A stretch of DNA of 64,000 bases, from contig NZ_CP051680.1 of assembly GCF_012849095.1 (NCBI RefSeq), positions 4,681,501-4,745,500 on the forward strand, written 5' to 3'. A model generated the notes under the pieces. That model did not search any database. It was given only the letters and a program-made list of their open reading frames with translations, and was not told where the DNA came from. Positions 45,958 through 54,447 of this stretch are shown here, in pieces. Each line of letters starts with the position of its first letter. Position 1 is the stretch's first letter. Position numbers and translations under genes: made by a program. Source of the stretch: Cohnella herbarum. GTDB taxonomy: Bacteria > Bacillota > Bacilli > Paenibacillales > Paenibacillaceae.

Positions 45958-47307
45958 TCACAGACGGAAATAGTTGTCCTTACTTGGACTTAGATGCTTC
46001 AAAGCATTTCGGGTATCGAGAATTTTCTTTGAATAACGCAAGATCGATTCATAATCTACGTTAGAATGATCGGTTGTAATCAGCGTAAGGTTTGCAGTTG
46101 CATAATCATCAGCTCCTACATTAACCGTCTCATAAACCCTCTTATTATGTTTAAAACTCTTCACATATGGATCACAAATAACTAATTCTGCACCTTTATA
46201 CTCAAGAAGTTCTATGATCTTTAGTACTGGCGATTCCCGATAATCATCGATATCCTTTTTATACGCAACGCCAACGATAACGATCTTCGAACCGTTCAAA
46301 GCTTTTCGATCCATGTTGAGAATGTGACTCATCTTTTCTACAACAAACTCAGGCATCGCATTATTAATCTCGCCAGCTAGCTCAATCAGCCTTGTATGGT
46401 AGTTATACTCCCGTGCTTTCCATGTCAAATAGAATGGATCGATCGGAATACAATGCCCGCCAAGACCAGGACCAGGGTAGAACGCCATGAATCCATAGGG
46501 TTTAGTCTTCGCTGCGTCAATCACTTCCCACACATCGATGCCCATACGATTACACAAGATAGCCATTTCATTGGCAAGGGCTATATTAATGTGACGAAAC
46601 GTATTTTCGTAGATCTTCTCCATCTCGGCAACGGCTGGGCTTGAGACTTGATGAATTTCGCCTTCTAACACTGCCCCATACATGGCTGCGGCTACTTCCG
46701 TGCAACGTTGCGTGACGCCTCCAACGACCTTAGGAGTGTTCTTCGTATTAAAGCTCTTATTGCCCGGATCCACTCGTTCAGGCGAATAGGCGAGGAAGAA
46801 ATCCACGCCGCACTTGAGCCCTGATTTTTCAAGTATCGGTTTAACGACTTCTTCAGTCGTACCCGGATACGTAGTACTTTCTAGCACTACAAGCATTCCT
46901 GGCTTGAGATGCTTCATGATGGCTTCCGTTGAGGACTCCACGTAGCTTGTATCCGGTTGTTGATAACGATCAAGCGGTGTTGGAACGCAGATGGCAACCG
47001 CATCAACTTCATCGATGAAGGAATAATCTGTAGTGGCTTTAAGTAATCGATCATTGATGATAGTCTTTAGATCTGAATCAACCACATCGCCGATGTAATT
47101 AACCCCTTGATTAACCATATCTACTCGATTGGACTGAACATCGAAACCTATTACGCGAAATCCAGCTTTAGCTTTCTCGACGGCTAACGGTAATCCTACA
47201 TACCCTAAGCCAACTACGCCAATTACAGCCGTTTTCTCGGCAAGCTTCTGCATCAACTGATCCGCCAGTGAAGCAGTTGCTAGTTGTTCTGCTGAAACCG
47301 CGCTCAT
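45958..47307 (-). CDS. Nucleotide-sugar 6-dehydrogenase (WbpA/WecC-like)
   Basis: A 449-residue NAD-dependent enzyme that oxidises a UDP-HexNAc at C6 to the uronic acid. Motifs: VIGVVGLGYVGLPLAVEKAK, VPTPLD, STTYPGTTEEVV, YSPERVDPGN and the catalytic Cys in GLGGHCIPIDPFYLTWKA. An extra N-terminal 20-residue helix precedes the Rossmann fold. It overlaps the preceding aminotransferase stop (ATGA) and the next gene follows by a few bases. Confidence 0.93.
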   Translation of the reverse strand: MSAVSAEQLATASLADQLMQKLAEKTAVIGVVGLGYVGLPLAVEKAKAGFRVIGFDVQSNRVDMVNQGVNYIGDVVDSDLKTIINDRLLKATTDYSFIDEVDAVAICVPTPLDRYQQPDTSYVESSTEAIMKHLKPGMLVVLESTTYPGTTEEVVKPILEKSGLKCGVDFFLAYSPERVDPGNKSFNTKNTPKVVGGVTQRCTEVAAAMYGAVLEGEIHQVSSPAVAEMEKIYENTFRHINIALANEMAILCNRMGIDVWEVIDAAKTKPYGFMAFYPGPGLGGHCIPIDPFYLTWKAREYNYHTRLIELAGEINNAMPEFVVEKMSHILNMDRKALNGSKIVIVGVAYKKDIDDYRESPVLKIIELLEYKGAELVICDPYVKSFKHNKRVYETVNVGADDYATANLTLITTDHSNVDYESILRYSKKILDTRNALKHLSPSKDNYFRL

Positions 47308-48434
47308 TGACTCACCTTCTTCTCAAAGAAATTCCGGACGATACTAATTACGTAATTCTGTTCTCCATCTGTCATTTCCGGATACAATGGTAATGCTAAA
47401 GTCCGTTTGGATGCTTCTTCCGATACCGGCATACTACCTTCCTGGTACCCAAGGTCCGAATAAACTTCCTGTCTGTGTAGCGGAACTGGATAATAGACAC
47501 CCGATGCTACTCCGTTATTCTCTAGATAACTTATCAATTCATTCCTATTATCGGATTGAATGATATAGAGATGATATACATGTCTGCGATCATCCTCTGC
47601 ATAGGGGCACGTGATAGGAAGATCCTTAAGCGCTTCGTTATACCTTAAGCTCAACTCTTTCCTTCTTGTATTCCAGCCATCTAAGTACTTTAATTTTACG
47701 GACAGCATCGCGGCTTGCAAAGGATCAAGACGACTATTATAGCCGATCATGGAATGATAATACTTCGGATTACTTCCATGCGCTCTTAGGATTCTTAATC
47801 GTTTGGCCAGTTGCTCGTCATTGGTAACAATGATGCCACCATCCCCATACCCTCCGAGGTTCTTGGTTGGGAAGAACGAGAAGCATCCTACCGTTCCCAT
47901 AGAGCCTATTCTTTTCCCTTTATATTCTGATCCAATAGCTTGACACGCGTCCTCTATGACATGCAGGTTATATTTATCTGCAAGCAATAAGATCTCATCC
48001 ATATTGGCTGGTTGTCCGAATATATGTACAGGGATAATGGCTTTAGTTTTCTCGGTAATGGAATGTTCGATTTTGGAACAATCTATATTATAAGTTTTAG
48101 GATCGATATCGATAAATACCGGAATGGCACCTAATTGTGAGATTACTTCTGCGGTTGCAAAAAAAGTAAAGGGTGTTGTTATCACCTCATCGCCTGGACC
48201 GATACCTAGAGCATCTAAACTCAGTAACAGCGCATCTGTACCATTAGCCACTCCAATCGCATATTGAGCCCCGCAATAATCAGCGATTTCTTGCTCGAGT
48301 TTCTGGACGTGAGGTCCTAATATATAATTCCCGCTATCAAGAACATCGAACACCGATGTTCTGATTTCATCCTTTATGCTTTCATATTGTCGTTTCAAGT
48401 CTATCAATTGAATATTTTGCGTCATCTCAGTCAC
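47304..48434 (-). CDS. DegT/DnrJ/EryC1 sugar aminotransferase (WbpE-like)
   Basis: A 376-residue PLP enzyme that transaminates a keto-sugar nucleotide. Visible: NIQLIDLKRQYESIKDEIRT, GVANGTDALLLSLDALGIGP, DACQAIGSEYKGKRIG, and the PLP-lysine in CFSFFPTKNLGGYGDGG. WbpE acts after the Gfo/Idh-type WbpB, whose homologue lies just upstream with a four-base overlap. Confidence 0.93.
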   Translation of the reverse strand: MTEMTQNIQLIDLKRQYESIKDEIRTSVFDVLDSGNYILGPHVQKLEQEIADYCGAQYAIGVANGTDALLLSLDALGIGPGDEVITTPFTFFATAEVISQLGAIPVFIDIDPKTYNIDCSKIEHSITEKTKAIIPVHIFGQPANMDEILLLADKYNLHVIEDACQAIGSEYKGKRIGSMGTVGCFSFFPTKNLGGYGDGGIIVTNDEQLAKRLRILRAHGSNPKYYHSMIGYNSRLDPLQAAMLSVKLKYLDGWNTRRKELSLRYNEALKDLPITCPYAEDDRRHVYHLYIIQSDNRNELISYLENNGVASGVYYPVPLHRQEVYSDLGYQEGSMPVSEEASKRTLALPLYPEMTDGEQNYVISIVRNFFEKKVSQ

Positions 48435-49456
48435 CTTTTATTAGTAGTAGATATAACAGGCCGTTTGCTTTCCGCTGCCTCGGTAATCGCATTAACCAAC
48501 TTTACCGCGTTGAGTCCATCTTGACCGCCTATTATAGGCTGTTTGTCATTATTGATACATTCAATCATATCTTCGATAATCCATGCATGACCTGACTTTT
48601 CTTGCTGTTTTTCTCCTATATCCATTATGGTTTTCGTTTCGTCATCTGATAAACCCTCTATCACCAAATGTTCGAACTTATTAGCATGCGTCCCTCGGAT
48701 AATAGCAGTCCCCTTCTCACCAAATATACTAATAGATTCTTCAAGGTTTTTAGGATAAACAGTAGTTGCTGTTTCAATGACTCCTAATGCTCCTGATTCA
48801 AAAGTAACCACGGCTACGGCTACGTCCTCGCACTCGATATCACGAAATCGTGTTGCCGTGTATGCTTGAAGCTCACCAACCGGCCCCATGAGCCAGAGTA
48901 GAAGGTCAAGGTTATGGATGGCTTGGTTCATCAGCACTCCGCCATCCATTACCCTTGTTCCTCTCCATGGCGCTTGTTCATAATACTCCTTATTTCGGTT
49001 CCATCTTACTGTTGCATTGATATGACTAATTTTCCCGAATTTCCCTTTATCCAATAGCTTCTTCAACTCAATCAAAGCCGGTCTGAACCGATTAGGATGA
49101 ATAACGGCCAGCTTAACCTTATTCTTCTCGCATGCGTTCAATATATCTCTGGCATCTTTTTCGGATAGCGCCATTGGCTTCTCTAATATGATGTGTTTAC
49201 CTGCATTTGCTGCCTTAATCGCCAGAGTTGCATGTGTTCCGCTAGGCGTACAGATATTAACCACATCTATTTTCTCATCCTGAAGCATAACATCAAAATC
49301 TTCGTAGGGAATCGCATTATGCTTATCTTGATATAATTTCATGTTTTCTTGTATTTTGTCGCATACAGCGTATATTCGTGCTGTTGGAATCCGCGCTATC
49401 GCTTCTGAGTGTTTCTGCGCGATAAATCCGCAACCAACTAATGAAAAATTTACCAT
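48431..49456 (-). CDS. Gfo/Idh/MocA oxidoreductase (WbpB-like)
   Basis: A 341-residue NAD-dependent sugar-nucleotide dehydrogenase. It has MVNFSLVGCGFIAQKHSEAI (nucleotide loop), NICTPSGTHATLAIKAANAG, HIILEKPMALSEKDARDILN with catalytic Lys of EKP, and QAIHNLDLLLWLMG. WbpB oxidises C3 of UDP-GlcNAc-uronate. The ATG at 49456 is preferred to 49486 because family proteins start just before the VGCG loop. It is the first gene of the four-gene overlapping operon. Confidence 0.92.
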   Translation of the reverse strand: MVNFSLVGCGFIAQKHSEAIARIPTARIYAVCDKIQENMKLYQDKHNAIPYEDFDVMLQDEKIDVVNICTPSGTHATLAIKAANAGKHIILEKPMALSEKDARDILNACEKNKVKLAVIHPNRFRPALIELKKLLDKGKFGKISHINATVRWNRNKEYYEQAPWRGTRVMDGGVLMNQAIHNLDLLLWLMGPVGELQAYTATRFRDIECEDVAVAVVTFESGALGVIETATTVYPKNLEESISIFGEKGTAIIRGTHANKFEHLVIEGLSDDETKTIMDIGEKQQEKSGHAWIIEDMIECINNDKQPIIGGQDGLNAVKLVNAITEAAESKRPVISTTNKR

Positions 49457-49644
49457 ATTTACCTGCTCTCTGATCAATAGGTTCAATCGTTTCTTCTAAT
49501 ACAAGTATACTGTTATTTAACATATAACGACAAGTTTATTTATATTAGTGGCTCATCCGATATGCTCTACCTTGAAAAGTTTTCCCAATTCACTCTTCTA
49601 TGATAAACTTATCCTGACTAAATTTCCAATGGAGGATCAACGGA

Positions 49645-52113
49645 ATGTCTAAGAAGCAACGAAGATACAGCTCCACAAATCAATCAAATACTATGAACTT
49701 GTACCATCGTTTTCTTTTCGGCTCCATCTTTCTTATTCTTTTATTGTTTTCATTTAAGAGAGCACTATTTCAAGGAGAACAATCCATTTTCGAAGGTCCC
49801 ATTTATGCATGGTTTATTTGTATATCCCTACTCCTTGTATTAGTTGTTTCTGGCACAATGTACTTAAAAGGTTTTTATAACTCACGAATTACCATCGTAC
49901 ACTTCGTTGCTTACTTATTGCCGATATCCTACGCCTTATCAATGGTCTCTCCCGCATCTTCCCATGGTTCCTCTATTGGCTTTCAGATCCATTTCGGATA
50001 TGCTGCTTGCTTTCTAATTGCTTTATTCTTAACCACTAATCTTAAAGGTGCAAATGCCTTAATCAAAATTCTTCTCTCGGTGTCTTACATCTTGGTAATC
50101 TTCGGCTTAGCTAACTGGTTCGGTGATGCCTCCTTCTGGGGCATATTTAATTGGTCCGAAACGCCTGGAATGGTTAGTAATATATATCGTGACGCTGTAT
50201 TAAATCAAGGAGTGGATGCGCGACTAACATCCGTATTCCAATACCCGAACAGTTATGCTGCGCTACTAATGGGTATCATGATAATTACTCTTCTAGCTAT
50301 GGTGTCTACACGTAAGATCAAGTCCCTAGTTGTTTATTCCATTTTCGTTGTTCCTTTAATCGTTTCCTTTATCCTAACAGCTTCGCGTGGCGCATTCGTG
50401 GTATTACCTTTTATATTGTTCATTGTGCTACCTTTCTTAAAGTTCTCAAAGCAATTACTATTTGTTATTTATACATTTATAGCAGTGATAATATCATTTA
50501 TAATTTCAAGTTACTTGTTTAATGAGGGTATTGATTTACAAGTATCCTTTAGCCCCGCGAAGGCATTTCTTGCCTGGGTGGTCCTATTAGTATTTAGCGT
50601 CTTGTTTACCGGTATCTCTCTACTGATCTATAAGTATCTTCTAATAAGGTTAGAAGCTAAAACCGTAAAATGGGAATCATCTCGTTTCTCTAATTTTCAT
50701 TTGCCAGCAATAGGTATAGTATTGGGTGGCCTGTTAGCTTTACTACTCTTCACTAATACAGGTTTTACAAACCTATTACCAGATAATATTAAATCTCGAA
50801 TCGACAGCATCAATATCAATCAGAACAGTGTGCTTGAAAGAGGCACCTTCTATCAAGATGCTATTCGGCTATGGAAAGACTATCCGGTAACTGGCGCCGG
50901 TGGCGGTGCTTGGAAATCGTTATACGAACAGTATCAGAACAATCCCTATACTAGCAAGGAAGCTCATAGTTTTTATTTGCAGTTACTAGTAGAAACCGGA
51001 GTCGTTGGACTTCTCTCGCTAATAATATTACTTTCGGTTGTATTCTATCATTTCATAAAATCTTACCTTCGTAAGTCTGAGCGGGATTGTATCCCTCATC
51101 TGAGTTTCTTTGTTTTAGCTCTTGCTATACTTGTACATAGCAGTCTTGATTTCAATATGAGTTTTGTAATTCTTGGTATGATTGTATTCCTCTGCCTTGG
51201 GGGTATGTTAGGTGGCAATGAACTTGTTCCATTTAGATTCCAGAGTAAGATCTCAGTTAACAGATGGTTTTATTCCTACCCGTCTATTTTACTCATTGGT
51301 AGCATCACTTTATTAATTTTCTCGGCGATTGATCTATCAAGTAATAATCAATATAAATCGGCAAGGGATAATGCAGTACAAGGAACTTCTCTCGAAGAAA
51401 TCTTTACCCCCTTGAATAGTGCAATCTCTAAAGAGAAGCATCCAGAATACCTTGATCTTAAAATGGAAATATTAGTACAACTATATTCTCAATCTCGAAG
51501 CCCGGAACATCGGGACGAATTAGAAAAACTTCTTATTATCGGGAATCAACTGGAGCCAAACTATAAACCATTCATCCAAAGAAAACTCGACCTATTAATG
51601 ATTGATAAACAATACGATCAAGCATTGGATCTAATCGAAAAGTCTCTGATCAGCCACCCTTGGGAAATTTTATATTTTGAAGCATTGGCCAATATACATT
51701 TCCAGTATGGCTTAGATAATTTGAATAATCCAAACAAAGCGAAAGAGCAATGGAAGTTGGGACTTGCAATTGAACAACGTGTCCTTGCTAAAGCTAAGGG
51801 TTTAGAAGCTTTACCCGATGCACAGACCCAAGGACGTGAATTCGGAATTACTTCTAATCTTGCACTTACTCTAGGACAGATCAATTACTATCAAGGTGAT
51901 TATTCAATCGCTGCGAAGTACTTACAAGCACGATTAGACACTACCTTTGATGATTCTAATGATTATGAAGCTGCTCTCTACTACCTGGCTGCGCTGCAGA
52001 AACAATCTCAATCAGACCCTGTATTAATGGAGACGATGCTAGCTACACAGCAAGACAAGGAACAGTTAACTAGCAAATTGGAGATGCTCTTAAACCAATC
52101 CCCCCTTCAATAA
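49645..52113 (+). CDS. O-antigen ligase-like membrane protein with TPR tail (WsfB-like)
   Basis: An 822-residue protein. Residues 20-560 hold about twelve to thirteen membrane helices with a Wzy_C domain (VLERGTFYQDAIRLWKDYPV, then GAGGGAWKSLYEQYQNNPYT, then EAHSFYLQLLVETGVVGLLS). Residues 600-820 form a soluble TPR-like domain. In Paenibacillus and Geobacillus, WsfB proteins of this type transfer finished glycans onto the S-layer protein; a polymerase (Wzy) is the alternative. The position next to the S-layer genes favours the transferase reading. GGAGGATC precedes the ATG. Confidence 0.87.
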   Translation: MSKKQRRYSSTNQSNTMNLYHRFLFGSIFLILLLFSFKRALFQGEQSIFEGPIYAWFICISLLLVLVVSGTMYLKGFYNSRITIVHFVAYLLPISYALSMVSPASSHGSSIGFQIHFGYAACFLIALFLTTNLKGANALIKILLSVSYILVIFGLANWFGDASFWGIFNWSETPGMVSNIYRDAVLNQGVDARLTSVFQYPNSYAALLMGIMIITLLAMVSTRKIKSLVVYSIFVVPLIVSFILTASRGAFVVLPFILFIVLPFLKFSKQLLFVIYTFIAVIISFIISSYLFNEGIDLQVSFSPAKAFLAWVVLLVFSVLFTGISLLIYKYLLIRLEAKTVKWESSRFSNFHLPAIGIVLGGLLALLLFTNTGFTNLLPDNIKSRIDSININQNSVLERGTFYQDAIRLWKDYPVTGAGGGAWKSLYEQYQNNPYTSKEAHSFYLQLLVETGVVGLLSLIILLSVVFYHFIKSYLRKSERDCIPHLSFFVLALAILVHSSLDFNMSFVILGMIVFLCLGGMLGGNELVPFRFQSKISVNRWFYSYPSILLIGSITLLIFSAIDLSSNNQYKSARDNAVQGTSLEEIFTPLNSAISKEKHPEYLDLKMEILVQLYSQSRSPEHRDELEKLLIIGNQLEPNYKPFIQRKLDLLMIDKQYDQALDLIEKSLISHPWEILYFEALANIHFQYGLDNLNNPNKAKEQWKLGLAIEQRVLAKAKGLEALPDAQTQGREFGITSNLALTLGQINYYQGDYSIAAKYLQARLDTTFDDSNDYEAALYYLAALQKQSQSDPVLMETMLATQQDKEQLTSKLEMLLNQSPLQ

Positions 52114-52134
52114 CGCTATAGAATTCCTCTAACA

Positions 52135-52169
52135 AAGAAGCGAACAGGTATAAGTCCTGTTCGCTTCTT
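52135..52169. terminator. Bidirectional terminator between convergent genes
   Basis: AAGAAGCGAACAGG pairs perfectly with CCTGTTCGCTTCTT over a seven-base loop between the WsfB-like gene and the convergent secreted-protein gene. It has A/T-rich flanks on both sides. Confidence 0.85.
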
Positions 52170-52172
52170 AGT

Positions 52173-54314
52173 TTAATTCGTTAAAGTTCTATTTACTAAC
52201 CAAGGTAATTTTTGTGTTGCGATTAACGTTTTATAGCCAGGCGTCACTTGATAATAGACGTTGAGATTGTAATCTTTTAGTGCAGTAATCAGATCTACAA
52301 GTTCAACATCATTCCATGTCACTTCTGCATGATTTTCGCCAATCTTGAGCTCCGCAGCTTGTGCGTTAGCGGTGCTATCGCTTGTCGGGAAAGAGAATTC
52401 CTTCCTGAACACGGACTTAGGATTCGTATCTTGCAATTCTATAACGATTTTATGATCTTTCATGTTTGACTTTTTAATCAAATCTTGCGTGAGGTTATAA
52501 TCAAACAACAATGTTACTTGAGATTCCTTAAATGCAATCTGAGTAGATACACGTGTAATTGACATTTGATAAGATTGCATATCTATTTTCTGAAGTCCAT
52601 CTTGGGCTTTGAATAACTCCGGAAGTATAAAAGAATACGGTGATGCGTATCCAACCAATTTCTCTTTCCCAGCAGTTGTGCCAGTCTCAGTCGTAGTTTC
52701 AGTTAACGCCTTTCCTATTACTAATTGCATATCGGTCATGTCGATGTCTTTAGGTACCGTAGACCATGCATTGACGATAGCTTGGCCTCCAGGGCTTAGC
52801 TTATCATCTATATATTCAAAGGTTGCTGGGTACACAGTTCCATCCGGTTTCTGAAAATATCCGGCTAACTGTTGCATCGATGATTGGCGCTTCTCATCAT
52901 TAAACACTGCTATTTGTGCAGCTATTAGGTTCGCGGTATTACCTTCGTATATGTTCAAACGATTGATCTTTACTGTTGATCTATATCCAACATCTTTGAC
53001 CTTAAAACCAACTTCAGGTCGTGCGCTTTGTATTGTATTGAAAGTACCATTGTGATTGAATGTAACTAGTTCAACCTGTTCCTCGGCATTGCCTGTAGTT
53101 GTCTCTTTCTGTTGGACAATCAACTTAAGCTTTCCGATGTCAAAAGTGTAAGGCACCCTACCCACTAATTGGATACTTTCTGAAGCACCTGGTTTTATTG
53201 CAATCACTTTGTTATTTTGACTAATAGAGGCGGGTTTCTCAATAGATTCATTGAAGAGGTACTTCCCATTCAGGTTTGGTATTGGAAGTGTCTCATTACC
53301 CTTGTTGGATATCGTTAAGTTTGCAATAATCAAATCATCTTCCTCGATCGGTAGTCGGTTCATCGAGTCTAATCTTATAGAGTAAACTCCTTTTGAATTT
53401 GTAAAAGTATAAAATTTCCCTATTTCCTCTCCCTCGGTTACCTCAGCTTTAGGGAGTTCAAATAATGCGACCGGGAACTTTCCTTTACCTTCATTAATAG
53501 GATACATAATAGCTAACTTCCAGCCATCGGCTTTTACATTAAGCGGTATATTCACCGTCATTTGAAATTCCTTCTCTGTCAACGGGTTCAAGATGGTTCC
53601 CTTTAAATTCGTTGCGGTCAAAGGATACATTAAATTATCTTTGGTCATTATGTACAATTGGTATTCCGGTAAGACGATCGTTTGTTTACTATCATTCTTA
53701 ATCATGACACGTAGATCTGGTCGATAATAACTTTCACTCTTACCGATTGTTGCCTTCTTAACGGAAATCGTTGCACTTATATCATCTGTCACAACCACTC
53801 TAGCAGCCCCTGCTGGAGTTACTGGATTATATCTTAGAGGTACTGTAATTTCACCCAGTACGCGAGTGTAGGAAGATGCAGAGAAGTCCCATTGAATCAC
53901 TTTAACAATTAAGTCCGTAGATTTAATATCATTACCTACCGAACTGAAATAGTTCAAATCAACGCTAGTCTTTGCCGGTACTTTAGCCATTTTTAGATTT
54001 GTATTCTGAACATTCAACTTCGTACCCGATTTTGTATACACATTTACCCAATAGTCGATTAAGTTCAATTCAGAATTACTATTATTATTAATCGTTAACG
54101 TTAATCCTACAGTCTGATGATTATCAGAAGGCATAACTAGAACGTTCTTAACATTTGCCGTTACATTCTCTTTCAGTTTTACCGTTCCGATTGTCACAGG
54201 TTGAAGGACTTTGTTTCCATTTGTTTCCTCAGCAGCATATATAGGAATTTGAACAATCCCCATTAACAAACAGATGGATACAACCATTGATAATAATCTT
54301 ACTTTGAACCTCAT
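52173..54314 (-). CDS. Secreted protein of unknown function, Ig-like modules
   Basis: A 713-residue exported protein. The signal peptide is MRFKVRLLSMVVSICLLMGI, followed by VQIPIYAAEE. Four or more beta-sandwich modules follow (VKNVLVMPSDNHQTVGLTLT; VKKATIGKSESYYRPDLRVM; YSIRLDSMNRLPIEEDDLII; VKINRLNIYEGNTANLIAAQ). There is no SLH or LPXTG motif. The ATG at 54314 has AGGAGG upstream. It follows the S-layer gene's terminator, and a 15-base inverted repeat (CGCAACT-A-AGTTGCG) lies at 54366-54380 before it. It may be a cell-surface partner of the S-layer; function not known. Confidence 0.8.
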   Translation of the reverse strand: MRFKVRLLSMVVSICLLMGIVQIPIYAAEETNGNKVLQPVTIGTVKLKENVTANVKNVLVMPSDNHQTVGLTLTINNNSNSELNLIDYWVNVYTKSGTKLNVQNTNLKMAKVPAKTSVDLNYFSSVGNDIKSTDLIVKVIQWDFSASSYTRVLGEITVPLRYNPVTPAGAARVVVTDDISATISVKKATIGKSESYYRPDLRVMIKNDSKQTIVLPEYQLYIMTKDNLMYPLTATNLKGTILNPLTEKEFQMTVNIPLNVKADGWKLAIMYPINEGKGKFPVALFELPKAEVTEGEEIGKFYTFTNSKGVYSIRLDSMNRLPIEEDDLIIANLTISNKGNETLPIPNLNGKYLFNESIEKPASISQNNKVIAIKPGASESIQLVGRVPYTFDIGKLKLIVQQKETTTGNAEEQVELVTFNHNGTFNTIQSARPEVGFKVKDVGYRSTVKINRLNIYEGNTANLIAAQIAVFNDEKRQSSMQQLAGYFQKPDGTVYPATFEYIDDKLSPGGQAIVNAWSTVPKDIDMTDMQLVIGKALTETTTETGTTAGKEKLVGYASPYSFILPELFKAQDGLQKIDMQSYQMSITRVSTQIAFKESQVTLLFDYNLTQDLIKKSNMKDHKIVIELQDTNPKSVFRKEFSFPTSDSTANAQAAELKIGENHAEVTWNDVELVDLITALKDYNLNVYYQVTPGYKTLIATQKLPWLVNRTLTN

Positions 54315-54405
54315 TACATTCAACCTCCTGCGGTGGATTATTCTACTATATAAAACGTTAATAGACGCAACTAAGTTGCGCCTTATTGTTGAAGAATATA
54401 AAAAG

Positions 54406-54434
54406 AAAAGGATGAGGCTAGGCCTCATCCTTTT
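54406..54434 (-). terminator. Terminator of the S-layer gene
   Basis: AAAAGGATGAGGC pairs perfectly with GCCTCATCCTTTT over three bases, 14 bases after the S-layer gene stop, and ends in T residues on the minus strand. The perfect stem fits a highly expressed gene. Confidence 0.92.
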
Positions 54435-54447
54435 CCATGATGCAATC

